Made by a program: the position numbers and the translations under genes
Notes under the pieces: model-generated
Database searches by the model: none
Seen by the model: only the letters and a program-made list of their open reading frames with translations
What the model was told of the DNA's origin: nothing
DNA from: Mycobacterium sp. IS-1590
GTDB taxonomy: Bacteria; Actinomycetota; Actinomycetes; Mycobacteriales; Mycobacteriaceae
Length of the DNA: 64,000 nt
Direction: 5' to 3'
Assembly (NCBI RefSeq): GCF_001500025.1
Contig: NZ_LQIW01000001.1
Location: forward strand, 495,919-559,918
Shown here: positions 55,048 to 63,966 of the stretch, in pieces
Layout: every line of letters begins with the position of its first letter
Position numbering within the stretch: the stretch's first letter is position 1

Positions 55048-55236
55048 ATGGGTAGCAACTACGCGTCGACCGGCGTAGCCGTTGCGGGCATGACGCGGAC
55101 CCTCCATGTCGCCGCCGCCGCGGCGCACCCTGCGTTCGCCGCCGCGCACGCCGCCGGTGCCGCCGCTGCCATCACCCCGCAGCGCAAGCGCCGCGCCGCC
55201 GCGACTGTGTCGTCCGTCGATCGGGGCACCACCTAG
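55048..55236 (+). CDS. whiB7 leader uORF
   Basis: 62 codons starting MGSNYASTGVAVAG, preceded by AAAGGAGG. About a third of its residues are alanine (21 of 62), with several His and a basic patch QRKRRA. Located between the whiB7 promoter and a terminator hairpin 23 bp after its stop, it matches the upstream ORF by which ribosome-targeting antibiotics relieve attenuation of whiB7: ribosome stalling in the uORF prevents terminator formation. The peptide itself need not have a function. A longer reading from 55015 lacks a ribosome-binding site. Confidence 0.8.
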   Translation: MGSNYASTGVAVAGMTRTLHVAAAAAHPAFAAAHAAGAAAAITPQRKRRAAATVSSVDRGTT

Positions 55237-55259
55237 GTAAGCCCGCGATTTCGCCGAAA

Positions 55260-55293
55260 AAGGCCACGGACCCGCAGTCGGATCCGTGGCCTT
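55260..55293 (+). terminator. whiB7 attenuator terminator
   Basis: AAGGCCACGGA (55260-55270) / TCCGTGGCCTT (55283-55293), a perfect 11-bp stem with a 12-nt loop, followed by GGTCTTTCGG. It stands between the uORF and whiB7 and is expected to terminate the leader transcript unless translation of the uORF is disturbed. Confidence 0.85.
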
Positions 55294-55375
55294 GGTCTTT
55301 CGGACACCACCCCGAAGCCCTGGTCCGGATCCCCAACAAAGAGATTCGAAACCCACGACCAGGGAAGGACTGGAC

Positions 55376-55657
55376 ATGTCACTCGGGACATGCCGAGAGA
55401 AGACGAAGCTGGCGGTGCCGTGTCACAGGGGCGATCCCGATATGTGGTTCGCCGAGAATCCCGTCGAACTCGAACGCGCAAAGGCGCTGTGCGAACAGTG
55501 CCCGATCCGGCGCGAGTGCCTGGCCGCAGCGCTGGAACGGCAAGAGCCGTGGGGTGTTTGGGGCGGCGAGATCCTCGAACGGGGCACGGTCATCGCGCGC
55601 AAGCGCCCACGTGGCCGGCCGCGCAAGAACAGCATCGGGAACCCGGCAGCCGCGTAG
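55376..55657 (+). CDS. whiB7: WhiB7 antibiotic-resistance transcription factor
   Basis: 93 residues, ATG at 55376 with AGGGAAGGA upstream; an extension to 55286 lies in the attenuator. The four cluster cysteines are C16, C39, C42 and C48 (LCEQCPIRREC), an extra cysteine (C6) is present, GVWGGE follows, and the C-terminal AT-hook RPRGRPRK binds the A/T-rich sequence near target promoters. WhiB7 activates intrinsic resistance genes with SigA when ribosome inhibitors are sensed, including its own promoter. Confidence 0.97.
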   Translation: MSLGTCREKTKLAVPCHRGDPDMWFAENPVELERAKALCEQCPIRRECLAAALERQEPWGVWGGEILERGTVIARKRPRGRPRKNSIGNPAAA

Positions 55658-55696
55658 ACGGCTGCCGGTTCTTCCCGAACGGTCCTGTGCTGACCC

Positions 55697-57037
55697 TCAG
55701 GCGGCTTCGTCGGCGAAGCCCGGAATCAGTTCGGTGGCAAGCTGTCTCGCCGGAACATGCGCATCGAGCTGGCACGCGATCGCGACATTGGACGCGATCA
55801 CCCGCATCGGGATGGCGAGCTTGGCCGGAATGTCCATCTGCCGGGCGGCCTTGATCTGGCCGGCGGCGCGCTCGGGTCGCATGTTCGCGGTGGTGATGCG
55901 CTGCAGCCACTTGCGGTTGTAGTGGAAGATCTCGACCTCGAGCGGTTCGACGTACTGGCGCATCATGTCGTCCATCTCGCGCTTGGACACCTGCTCGCCC
56001 TTCTGGATGAAGCCGATGTTCTGCATCGTGGTGAGCAGGTTGTCGTAATCGTCGTTGAGCGCATACCGCGTCGCCAGACCGATCTCGATCGGGATACCGC
56101 CGGGCATCGGAGCGACCGCGCCGAAGTCGATGACACCCATCTTGTCGCCGGGCAGCAGCATGAAGTTGCCCGGATGGGTGTCACCGTGCATCATCTCGAG
56201 CCTGAGAGGCGCGTCGTAGGTCAGCTCGAAAAGCCTGGTGCCCATCAGGTCTCGTTGCTCCTGAGTGCCTTCCCGGATGATCACCGACATCGGCACGCCC
56301 TCGATCCACTCCTGGATCACGACCTTGGGGGCGCTGGCCACGATCCGGGGGACCACGAAGCGCGGATGGCCTTCGTAGGCCTTGGCGAACGCGCGCTGGT
56401 TGTCGGCCTCCAGCCGGTAGTCGAGCTCCATCTCGGTGCGCTCGATGAGTTCTTTGACCACACTGTCGACGTCGGCGCCCGGGGACAGTTGTTTGAGCAC
56501 GCCCACCATGCGCTGCATCGTCTTGAGGTCGGCGCGCAACGCCTCGTCGGCGCCGGGGTACTGGATTTTGACCGCGACCTCGCGGCCGTCCGACCACACC
56601 GCCTTGTGGACCTGGCCGATGCTGGCCGACGCCACGGGCTTGTCGTCGAACGACGCGAACCGCTCCCGCCACTTCGTACCCAATTGGGCGTCGAGCACCC
56701 GGTGCACCTTGGCCGCGGGCAGCGGCGGGGCCTCCCGCTGAAGCTTGGTCAGCGCCTCGCGGTACGGCTTGCCGTACTGCTCGGGGATCGCGGCTTCCAT
56801 CACCGAGAGCGCCTGACCGACCTTCATCGCGCCGCCCTTGAGCTCACCGAGCACGGTGAAGAGCTGCTGAGCGGCCTTGTCCATCAGTTCGGCGTTGACC
56901 TCGTCTTTCGACCGTCCGGTCAACCGTTTGCCGAAGCCCAAGGCTGCCCGGCCGGCCATCCCTACCGGCAAGCTCGCCAGCTTGGCGTTGCGCGCGGCCC
57001 GGCCTCGCTTGATCTCACTCACCAGACCATCATCCAT
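55697..57037 (-). CDS. ABC1/UbiB-family atypical kinase (Rv3197 type)
   Basis: 446 residues from the ATG at 57037 (MDDGLVSEIKRG). Atypical kinase motifs: KxGQ in AMKVGQALSVME (about residues 80-91), the A-rich P-loop PVASASIGQVHKA, VAVKIQYPG (lysine), MHGDTHPGNFMLL (catalytic loop) and VIDFGAV (metal-binding DFG equivalent). UbiB proteins support quinone or lipid homeostasis in a membrane-associated manner, although no classical ubiquinone pathway exists here (mycobacteria use menaquinone). It is convergent with whiB7 (39 bp between stops) and in an operon with the gene at 57080. Confidence 0.92.
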   Translation of the reverse strand: MDDGLVSEIKRGRAARNAKLASLPVGMAGRAALGFGKRLTGRSKDEVNAELMDKAAQQLFTVLGELKGGAMKVGQALSVMEAAIPEQYGKPYREALTKLQREAPPLPAAKVHRVLDAQLGTKWRERFASFDDKPVASASIGQVHKAVWSDGREVAVKIQYPGADEALRADLKTMQRMVGVLKQLSPGADVDSVVKELIERTEMELDYRLEADNQRAFAKAYEGHPRFVVPRIVASAPKVVIQEWIEGVPMSVIIREGTQEQRDLMGTRLFELTYDAPLRLEMMHGDTHPGNFMLLPGDKMGVIDFGAVAPMPGGIPIEIGLATRYALNDDYDNLLTTMQNIGFIQKGEQVSKREMDDMMRQYVEPLEVEIFHYNRKWLQRITTANMRPERAAGQIKAARQMDIPAKLAIPMRVIASNVAIACQLDAHVPARQLATELIPGFADEAA

Positions 57038-57079
57038 GACGCGGTTGCCCGCAGCGCAACGACTTGCCAACGGTCGATG

Positions 57080-57910
57080 TCAACATGCGCAGCGCGGATG
57101 CCGCGACCATCGCCGCGCCACCACCGAACCCACGTTGACGTCGAACTCCAGCGTGGTGTCCAGCGTCGGCGGCGGCTCGGGGCAGCCGGAGACGTCGGCG
57201 TCGCCACGCACGGCGCCAAGGACCCGATCGACTTGGTTGAGCGCCAGCGCCGCGGTGGCCAGCACCGTTGCCCGGTCCGCGCTGCCGACGGTGTGGCGCA
57301 GTTGCGCCGCAAGTGCCGGCCACGCCGCATCCCGATCGCTGCGGTGCAGGTCCGCGCAGGCCAGACAACTCGTCACACCCGGCAGGACCAGCGGCCCGAC
57401 GAGGCCGACACCGTCGCGCACGCGCACCGGCAGGTGGGCGACGCCGACGGCATGCAGTTCGCGCACCATCCGCGGGTCGGCCACCAGGTAATCGGCGAGA
57501 ACCACGAGGTCGGTCGGCTCCGACGGCGCGCCGGTGTCGGTGCGGGTGCTGTGGGTCAGCCGCGCTCCCGAACAGCGCAGCGCCGACGCGAGCAGATCCG
57601 ACAACGGCCCCCGACCGTGGACGCGCACCGCAGCCGAACGGCCACGCCGTCGCGCGGCGGTGGTGACGACACCGGCGTCGACCAACGACGTCAGCACGGT
57701 CTCGACGCTCGCGCCGTCGGGGGCCAGCGCCGCGAGGTCGGCCACCCGCGCGCCGGACTGCAGACGGCGCAGCATGTCGGCCAGCGTCGCGGCGGACAAC
57801 CCCGCCGGCGGACGGATCACGACGGCGCGCCGCGGGTCCCAGCCCACCTGCACAGCCCCGTCCGGTCGCATCAGCACCGGCGTCGCGGCGCTCAACGCAT
57901 AGCGCGTCAT
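57080..57910 (-). CDS. Orphan TOMM/RiPP-type E1-like protein (leader peptide-binding, Rv3196 type)
   Basis: 276 residues. The C-terminal half carries the signature of the cyclodehydratase/TOMM precursor-binding family: GPLVLPGVTSCLACADLHRSDRDAAWPALAAQL, with the zinc-type CLAC pair, and a second Cys group at the very end (CRCAC). The N-terminal part is an RRE-like/winged segment (AALAPDGASVETVLTSLVDAGVV). In RiPP clusters these proteins present precursor peptides to a YcaO enzyme, but no YcaO or precursor gene is adjacent. Here it sits next to an ABC1 kinase and whiB7. It could act on a distant peptide or have been repurposed. Confidence 0.75.
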   Translation of the reverse strand: MTRYALSAATPVLMRPDGAVQVGWDPRRAVVIRPPAGLSAATLADMLRRLQSGARVADLAALAPDGASVETVLTSLVDAGVVTTAARRRGRSAAVRVHGRGPLSDLLASALRCSGARLTHSTRTDTGAPSEPTDLVVLADYLVADPRMVRELHAVGVAHLPVRVRDGVGLVGPLVLPGVTSCLACADLHRSDRDAAWPALAAQLRHTVGSADRATVLATAALALNQVDRVLGAVRGDADVSGCPEPPPTLDTTLEFDVNVGSVVARRWSRHPRCAC

Positions 57911-57975
57911 CGATCGAGCGTGCCACGCCGCGCACCGGTCACCCGCAGTTATCCACAGGGGCACCGGCTGAGGTG

Positions 57976-59352
57976 CTAGCGGTCGTCGTCGTCCGGGTTC
58001 TGGATGTCCTTCTCCAGGTCGGCGATCGCCTCTTCGATGGCGCTGTCCATCCCGCTGGTGTCGCCGCCGATCATCCGATCGATGAACCCGGCCGGTTCGT
58101 CGAGATCCTTGGCGCTGGGCAGCAGGTCGGGGTGCTGCCACACCGCGTCGCGGCGGTCGGAGCCGACGGCCTCGGTCAGCCGCTCCCACAACGCGGCGGC
58201 TTCGCGCATCTTGCGGGGACGCAGTTCCAGTCCGACCAGCGTGGCGAACGTCTGCTCGGCCGGCCCGCCGGTGGCTCGGCGCCTGCGCAGCATCTCCGCT
58301 AGCGCCGACGTGCCGGGAATGCGGTCACCGAGCGCGTCGGAGACGACGGTCTGCACCCAACCCTCGATCAGCGCGAGCAGTGTTTCCAGCCGTTCGAGCG
58401 CCGCGGTCTGCTCCGGCGTCGCCTTCGTCTCGAAGATGCCCTGGTTGAGCAGCTGCTCCATCTGGGCCGGGTCGGTCAGCGCGGCGGGGTTGAGGCCGGA
58501 AGCCAGTTCCTCGATGCCGCTCATGTCGATCTTCATGCCGCGGGCGAACGCCTCGACCGCGTTGAGCAGCTGGCTGGACAGCCACGGCACGTGACTGAAC
58601 AGGCGGTGGTGGGCGGCCTCTCGGGCGGCCAGGAAGGTCAGGATCTCGCTACGCGGTTGCTCGAGGCCCTCCGACAGCGACTCGACCGCTTCGGGCATCA
58701 GCGCGGCCACACCCTTGGGGCCCAATGGCAGCCCGATGTCGGTGGAGGTCAACACTTCTCGCGACAGTTTGCCCAGCGCCTGGCCGAGCTGCGAGCCGAA
58801 CGCCATCCCGCCCATCTGCGTCATCATCGACAGCAACGGACCGGCCATGGCCCGCGCCTCCTCCGGGAGCGCCGACACCCACACCGTCGAGATCTGTTCG
58901 GCGACCGGGTCGCACAGCCGCTTCCACGTCTCGAGGGTGTTGTCGAGCCAATCCGTCGGCGTCCACGCGACCGCCTTACTGGTTCCCGCCGGTAGCGCTG
59001 TCACACCGTCGAGCCACGTCTCGGCCAGGCGAACGGCGCCGTCGATCGCCTCAGCGGTTTTCTCCGGCACGGGAGCGACGAAACCGATCTGGCTCGACGC
59101 CAGCTGGCGGGCCAGGTCGTAGTTCACCGGTCCTGATTGTTTACCGCCGGCCATCGCGCTGCCTGCGCCGCTGAACATCTCGCCGAGCTTGCTGAAGATC
59201 TGCCCGAGCTGGGACATGTCGAACTGGGAGCCGCCCTGAAAGCCCATGCCGAACGGGTCGCCGGGCCCCTCGGATCCGGAGTCGGGATCTTTCTTGCGCT
59301 TATCGCGTTCGGGGTCGTCCCCGGCGGAGAAGCCGAAAGGCAGGTCAGCCAT
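57976..59352 (-). CDS. DUF2342 zinc metalloprotease-like hydrolase (Rv3195 type)
   Basis: 458 residues from the ATG at 59352 (MADLPFGFSAGDD). Disordered, Gly-rich N-terminus (about 60 residues), then a largely helical body. REAAHHRLF at about residue 245 is the family's degenerate HExxH-like site (the F420 biosynthesis-associated/DUF2342 type), followed by the typical FARGMKIDMSGIEELASGLNP. The C-terminus is strongly acidic (EEAIADLEKDIQNPDDDDR). Proteolytic activity has not been demonstrated for the family as far as I know. It is divergent from the PDZ-Lon gene. Confidence 0.82.
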   Translation of the reverse strand: MADLPFGFSAGDDPERDKRKKDPDSGSEGPGDPFGMGFQGGSQFDMSQLGQIFSKLGEMFSGAGSAMAGGKQSGPVNYDLARQLASSQIGFVAPVPEKTAEAIDGAVRLAETWLDGVTALPAGTSKAVAWTPTDWLDNTLETWKRLCDPVAEQISTVWVSALPEEARAMAGPLLSMMTQMGGMAFGSQLGQALGKLSREVLTSTDIGLPLGPKGVAALMPEAVESLSEGLEQPRSEILTFLAAREAAHHRLFSHVPWLSSQLLNAVEAFARGMKIDMSGIEELASGLNPAALTDPAQMEQLLNQGIFETKATPEQTAALERLETLLALIEGWVQTVVSDALGDRIPGTSALAEMLRRRRATGGPAEQTFATLVGLELRPRKMREAAALWERLTEAVGSDRRDAVWQHPDLLPSAKDLDEPAGFIDRMIGGDTSGMDSAIEEAIADLEKDIQNPDDDDR

Positions 59353-59526
59353 GCCCCCAACGGTACTCACCGGGACGGCGCCTCGTGGGTGCGCGCCTCA
59401 CGCTGACAGCGAACCGACCCTGGACCGCCGTGTTTCTGCGCGACGGCCGCGCCCGCACGGGTGTGACGGACCCCGACGGACGTCGCGGCCACGGCCGCTC
59501 GCAGCGCAACCTCTAGATTGGGCGGC
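59353..59526. promoter_or_regulatory. Divergent region DUF2342 / PDZ-Lon protein
   Basis: 174 bp with no supported ORF. TAGATT (59514-59519) lies 7 bp before the GTG at 59527 and predicts a leaderless message for the rightward gene. No -35 or inverted repeat stood out. Confidence 0.4.
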
Positions 59527-60549
59527 GTGAACAGGCGGACTTTGACGTTGCTCGTCGCGCTCGTGCCGATTCTGGTGTTCGGTGTGCTGGTGTCGGCGGT
59601 GACGGTGCCGTTCGTCTCCCTGGGTCCCGGGCCGACGTTCAACACGCTCGGTGAGTTCGACGGTAAGCCGGTCGTCGAGATCGAGGGCACCGATGTCTAT
59701 CCGACGTCGGGACACCTGAACATGACGACGGTGTCGCAGCGCGATCAGCTCAGGCTGGGCGAGGCGATGGCGCTGTGGCTGTCCGGCCGCGAACAACTGG
59801 TCCCGCGCGATCTGGTCTACCCGCCGGACAAGACCCGCGAAGAGGTCGACGAGGCCAACACCACCGATTTCCGCAACTCCGAACGCAGCGCCGAGTACGC
59901 CGCACTGCATTTTTTGGAGTTCCCGATGGCGGTGACGGTGGAAAACGTCAACGATCCGGGACCCTCGGCGGGAAAGCTGCGCGACGGTGACGCGATCGAC
60001 GCCGTCAACGGCAGGCCGGTGACCAAACTCGAGGAGTTCCAGGCGCTTTTGAAGGACACCAAGCCGGGCGACACCGTGACGCTGGATTACCGCCGCAAGG
60101 ACGCGCCGTCCGGCGTCGCCACCATCACGCTGGGCAAGCACCCCGACCGCGACCAGGGCTTCCTGGGCATCGGCGTGCTCGACGCGCCGTGGGCTCCGTT
60201 CTCGATCGAGTTCAACCTCGAGAAAATCGGCGGCCCGTCCGCGGGGCTGATGTTCTCGCTGGCGGTGGTCGACAAGCTGACCACCGGCGACCTCAACGGC
60301 GGGCAGTTCGTCGCGGGCAGCGGCACCATCAGCGGAGACGGGGAGGTCGGCTCGATCGGCGGCATCACCCACAAGATGCTCAGCGCCCGCGAGGAGGGCG
60401 CCACGATCTTCCTGGTGCCCGCCGACAACTGCGAGGAAGCCAAGACGGCGCCGCAGGACGGGATGGAACTGGTCAGGGTCGAGACCCTGCCGCAGGCCGT
60501 CGATGCGTTGAAGACCTTGTCCGCCGGTGGCGAACGGCCCCATTGTTAG
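59527..60549 (+). CDS. PDZ-Lon domain serine protease (YlbL-like, Rv3194c type)
   Basis: 340 residues from a GTG. A signal-anchor (LTLLVALVPILVFGVLVSAVTVPF) is followed by an extracytoplasmic region with a PDZ domain (PSAGKLRDGDAIDAVNGRPVTKLEEFQALL) and a C-terminal Lon-type protease domain: GGPSAGLMFSLAV with the catalytic Ser (about residue 241) and the Lys of THKMLSA (about 286). Bacillus YlbL proteins degrade cell-division inhibitors such as YneA after DNA damage; the mycobacterial substrate is unknown. A shared 16-mer and the UPF0182 gene follow. Confidence 0.9.
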   Translation: MNRRTLTLLVALVPILVFGVLVSAVTVPFVSLGPGPTFNTLGEFDGKPVVEIEGTDVYPTSGHLNMTTVSQRDQLRLGEAMALWLSGREQLVPRDLVYPPDKTREEVDEANTTDFRNSERSAEYAALHFLEFPMAVTVENVNDPGPSAGKLRDGDAIDAVNGRPVTKLEEFQALLKDTKPGDTVTLDYRRKDAPSGVATITLGKHPDRDQGFLGIGVLDAPWAPFSIEFNLEKIGGPSAGLMFSLAVVDKLTTGDLNGGQFVAGSGTISGDGEVGSIGGITHKMLSAREEGATIFLVPADNCEEAKTAPQDGMELVRVETLPQAVDALKTLSAGGERPHC

Positions 60550-60593
60550 GTCATCGGCGAAAAGCCGTTGCGTAGAGTTGGGGCCACGTCGAG

Positions 60594-60679
60594 CACGACG
60601 TAGCCGAATGAAACTGGAGTCAACGAGTGGGTATGCGGCCCGCGGCACGAATGCCGAAGCTGACACGACGTAGCCGAAT
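60594..60679. repeat. 16-bp direct repeat spanning the UPF0182 leader and first codons
   Basis: CACGACGTAGCCGAAT occurs identically at 60594-60609, in the leader, and at 60664-60679, across codons 13-18 of the UPF0182 gene, 70 bp apart. The coding copy uses the unusual codons CGA CGT AGC CGA. TAGAGT at 60573-60578 is a plausible -10, so both copies would be transcribed. Confidence 0.65.
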
Positions 60680-63641
60680 CCTCATCGCGCTGGGAGCCGT
60701 GATCGTGCTCCTGTTGTTGATCGGCCCGCGGCTGATCGACACCTACGTCGACTGGCTGTGGTTCGGCGAGCTCGGCTACCGCTCGGTCTTCACCACGGTG
60801 CTGTTCACCCAGATCCTGCTGTTCCTGGTCGTGTCGCTGGTGATCGGTTCCATCCTGTTCGCGGGGCTGGCGCTGGCCTACCGGACCCGGCCGGTGTTCG
60901 TGCCGACCAACGGCCCCAACGACCCGGTCGCCGCCTACCGCACCGCGGTGATGGCGCGGCTACGCCTCGTGGGCTTCGGGGTCCCCGCGCTCATCGGCTT
61001 GTTCGTCGGGTTGTTCGCGCTCGGGCAATGGGAGACCGTCCAGTTGTTCCTGCACGGCAACAGCTTCGGGATCACCGACCCGCAGTTCGGCAAGGATCTG
61101 GGCTTCTACGCGTTCGACCTGCCGTTCTACCGGCTGGTGCTGAACTACCTCTTCGTCGCGACCTTCCTGGCCTTCATCGGAAACCTGTTGGGCCACTATC
61201 TGTTCGGCGGGATCCGGCTGTCCGGCCGCGCCGGTGCGTTGAGCCGAGCGGCGCGTATTCAGCTGATCACCCTGGTGGGCATCCTGATGCTGCTCAAGGC
61301 GATCGCGTACTGGCTCGACCGCTACGAACTGCTGAGCCACACCCGCGGCGGTAAACCGTTCACCGGCGCGGGCTACACCGACATCAACGCCGTTCTGCCC
61401 GCCAAGTTGATCCTGATGGCGATCGCCGTCATCTGCGCGGCCGCGGTGTTCTCGGCGATCGTGCTGCGCGACCTGCGGATCCCCGCGATCGGCGTGGTGC
61501 TGTTGCTGCTCTCGTCGCTGGTGGTCGGCGCGGGCTGGCCGCTCGTCGTCGAGCAGTTCAGCGTCAAACCCAATGCGGCGCAGAAGGAAAGCGAATACAT
61601 CAGCCGAAGCATCACGGCGACCAGACAGGCCTACGGGCTCACCGACGAGGTGGTGAGTTATCGCGACTACCCGGGTAACGCCGCCGCGACCGCAGCCCAG
61701 GTGGCCGCCGACCGCGCCACGACGTCGAACATCCGCGTGCTCGACCCCAACATCGTCAGCCCGGCGTTCACTCAGTTCCAGCAGGGCAAGAACTTCTACT
61801 ACTTCCCCGATCAGCTGAACATGGATCGGTACGCGGATGCCGACGGCAACCTGCGCGACTATGTCGTTGCGGCTCGCGAACTCAATCCTGACCGGCTGAT
61901 CGACAACCAGCGCGACTGGATCAACCGCCACTCGGTCTACACCCACGGCAACGGATTCATCGCCTCGCCGGCCAACACCGTGCGCGGGGTGGCCAACGAC
62001 CCCAACCAGAACGGCGGATATCCGGAGTTTCTGGCCAGCGTGGTCGGCGCGAACGGTGAGGTGATCTCACCCGGACCCGCCCCACTGGCCCAGCCCCGCA
62101 TCTACTACGGGCCCGTCATCGCCAACACCCCGGCCGACTACGCCATCGTCGGCGAAAACGGTGCGCCGCGCGAATACGACTACGAGAACAACGTCGAGAC
62201 CCGCAACTACACCTATACCGGTGAGGGCGGCGTTCCGATCGGCAATTGGCTGACGCGCAGCGTGTTCGCCGCAAAGTTCGCCGAGCGAAACTTCCTGTTC
62301 TCCAACGTCATCGGGGAGAACAGCAAGCTGCTGTTCAACCGCGACCCGGCCAAGCGGGTCGAGGCGGTGGCGCCGTGGCTGACCACCGACACCACCGTCT
62401 ACCCGGCGATCGTCAACGAGCGGATCGTGTGGATCGTCGACGGCTACACCACGCTGGACAACTATCCGTACTCGGAGTTGACCACGTTGTCCTCGGCGAC
62501 CGTCGACTCGAACGAGGTGGCGCTGAACCGACTGCAGCCCGACAAGCAGGTGTCCTACATCCGCAACTCGGTCAAGGCCACCGTCGATGCCTACGACGGC
62601 ACGGTGTCGCTGTACGCGCAGGACGAGCAGGATCCGGTGCTGCAGGCGTGGATGAAGGTGTTCCCGGGCACGGTCAAGCCCAAGAGCGAGATCTCCGAGG
62701 GACTGCAGCAGCATCTGCGCTATCCGGAGGACTTGTTCAAGGTGCAGCGCGCGCTGCTGGCCAAGTACCACGTCGACGATCCGGTGACGTTCTTCTCGAC
62801 GTCGGACTTCTGGGACGTCCCGCTGGATCCCAACCCGACCGCGAGCAGCTATCAGCCGCCGTATTACATCGTGGCCAAAGACCTTGCGGAGAACGACCGT
62901 GCGGCGTCGTTCCAGTTGACCAGTGCGATGAACCGGTTCCGTCGTGACTTCCTGGCCGCGTTCATGAGCGCCAGTTCGGATCCGGAGACCTACGGCAAGA
63001 TCACGGTGCTGACCATTCCGGGTCAGGTCAACGGTCCCAAGCTGGCGTTCAACGCGATCAGTACCGATACCGCGGTCAGCCAGGACTTGGGTGTGATCGG
63101 CCGCGACAACCAGAACCGCATCCGGTGGGGCAACCTGCTGACGCTTCCGGTCGCCGAGGGCGGATTGCTGTATGTCGCACCGGTGTACGCCTCGCCGGGA
63201 GCCAGCGATGCCGCGTCGTCTTATCCGCGCCTGATCCGTGTGGCGATGATGTACAACGACAAGGTCGGCTACGGCCCGACGGTGCGCGATGCGCTCACCG
63301 AGTTGTTCGGACCCGGCGCCGACGCCACGGCCACCGGCCCTGCGCCCATCGCGGGGCCGGGCGGACAGCAGCCCGCCGCGCAGCCCCCGTCCGACGGTCA
63401 ACCGCCGGCGGGTCGCACACCGGCCAACCAGGAGGGCCGGGCACCGCAGGCCCCGCCGCCGGCGGCGGTGCCGCCGGGTGGACCGGTGCAGCTGTCGGGT
63501 GCGAAAGCCGCTGCGCTGCAAGAGGTCAACACGGCGCTCGACGCGCTGCGTCAGGCCCAGCAGGGCGGTGACTTCGCCGAGTACGGCGAGGCGCTGCAAC
63601 GCCTCGACGATGCGATGGAGAAGTACCAGTCCGCGAGCTGA
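60627..63641 (+). CDS. UPF0182 giant membrane protein (Rv3193c type)
   Basis: 1004 residues from a GTG with CTGGAG upstream. The N-terminal third has about seven membrane segments (e.g. [55 protein letters not shown]). The rest is a large extracytoplasmic domain of about 600 residues with many aromatic and Asn/Asp-rich stretches ([33 protein letters not shown]), then a Pro/Ala/Gly-rich linker and a short coiled coil ([19 protein letters not shown]). No enzyme motif is known for UPF0182. It probably acts at the envelope. Its stop is followed after 5 bp by a repeat element. Confidence 0.92.
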   Translation: MGMRPAARMPKLTRRSRILIALGAVIVLLLLIGPRLIDTYVDWLWFGELGYRSVFTTVLFTQILLFLVVSLVIGSILFAGLALAYRTRPVFVPTNGPNDPVAAYRTAVMARLRLVGFGVPALIGLFVGLFALGQWETVQLFLHGNSFGITDPQFGKDLGFYAFDLPFYRLVLNYLFVATFLAFIGNLLGHYLFGGIRLSGRAGALSRAARIQLITLVGILMLLKAIAYWLDRYELLSHTRGGKPFTGAGYTDINAVLPAKLILMAIAVICAAAVFSAIVLRDLRIPAIGVVLLLLSSLVVGAGWPLVVEQFSVKPNAAQKESEYISRSITATRQAYGLTDEVVSYRDYPGNAAATAAQVAADRATTSNIRVLDPNIVSPAFTQFQQGKNFYYFPDQLNMDRYADADGNLRDYVVAARELNPDRLIDNQRDWINRHSVYTHGNGFIASPANTVRGVANDPNQNGGYPEFLASVVGANGEVISPGPAPLAQPRIYYGPVIANTPADYAIVGENGAPREYDYENNVETRNYTYTGEGGVPIGNWLTRSVFAAKFAERNFLFSNVIGENSKLLFNRDPAKRVEAVAPWLTTDTTVYPAIVNERIVWIVDGYTTLDNYPYSELTTLSSATVDSNEVALNRLQPDKQVSYIRNSVKATVDAYDGTVSLYAQDEQDPVLQAWMKVFPGTVKPKSEISEGLQQHLRYPEDLFKVQRALLAKYHVDDPVTFFSTSDFWDVPLDPNPTASSYQPPYYIVAKDLAENDRAASFQLTSAMNRFRRDFLAAFMSASSDPETYGKITVLTIPGQVNGPKLAFNAISTDTAVSQDLGVIGRDNQNRIRWGNLLTLPVAEGGLLYVAPVYASPGASDAASSYPRLIRVAMMYNDKVGYGPTVRDALTELFGPGADATATGPAPIAGPGGQQPAAQPPSDGQPPAGRTPANQEGRAPQAPPPAAVPPGGPVQLSGAKAAALQEVNTALDALRQAQQGGDFAEYGEALQRLDDAMEKYQSAS

Positions 63642-63645
63642 CGTA

Positions 63646-63745
63646 CCCCCCACTGCCGCGAGCTAAGCCCCCACTGCCGCGAGCGACCGCGTCTGCACGG
63701 CGACACGCCGCCACTGTGCGTACATTTGGGGTCGCTCGCGCGGCG
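63646..63745. repeat. CGCGAGCG-type 3'-UTR repeat element, copy 3
   Basis: CCCCCACTGCCGCGAGC is tandemly duplicated (63647-63663 and 63668-63684). CGCGAGCGACC (63678-63688) pairs perfectly with GGTCGCTCGCG (63730-63740), enclosing the small hairpin CGCGTC (63688-63693) / GACACG (63702-63707), which has one C-A mismatch. The layout (C-run, CGCGAGCG, hairpin, CGCTCGCG) matches the elements at 13550 and 40095, again right after a stop codon. Confidence 0.65.
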
Positions 63746-63803
63746 GCGGACGGCCACGTAACGCAGGCGTGACGGGTCTCACCACCCTTGGCGACCGCGC
63801 GAT

Positions 63804-63833
63804 TTGGAACTGGACGAGCGCCTTCGGTAACGT
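63804..63833 (+). promoter_or_regulatory. Promoter of the initiator tRNA gene
   Basis: TTGGAA (63804-63809) and TAACGT (63828-63833) with an 18-bp spacer, about 13 bp before the tRNA 5' end. No other start candidate lies nearer. Confidence 0.6.
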
Positions 63834-63846
63834 GGCGTTCACCCGA

Positions 63847-63920
63847 CGCGGGGTGGAGCAGCTCGGTAGCTCGCTGGGCTCATAACCCAGAGGTCGCAGG
63901 TTCGAATCCTGTCCCCGCTA
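63847..63920 (+). tRNA. metU: Initiator tRNA-fMet (CAT anticodon)
   Basis: 74 nt fold as a cloverleaf: acceptor CGCGGGG / CCCCGCT, D arm GAGC...GCTC, anticodon arm CTGGG-CTCATAA-CCCAG with anticodon CAT, T arm GCAGG-TTCGAAT-CCTGT. Initiator hallmarks are the three consecutive G-C pairs (GGG/CCC) at the base of the anticodon loop and the unpaired 1-72 position (C1 opposite U72). The CCA end is not encoded. Confidence 0.95.
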
Positions 63921-63925
63921 CTATG

Positions 63926-63966
63926 TGATGTCTCGGGACATCGTTGGCAGATGTCCCGAGACATCA
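63926..63966. terminator. Perfect 17-bp inverted repeat after tRNA-fMet
   Basis: GATGTCTCGGGACATC (63927-63942) pairs perfectly with GATGTCCCGAGACATC (63950-63965) around GTTGGCA, with one more T-A pair outside. Each arm is itself nearly palindromic. It starts 5 bp after the tRNA 3' end and is followed by TTTACATC, so a terminator is likely; an insertion-sequence end at the window edge is the alternative. Confidence 0.6.
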
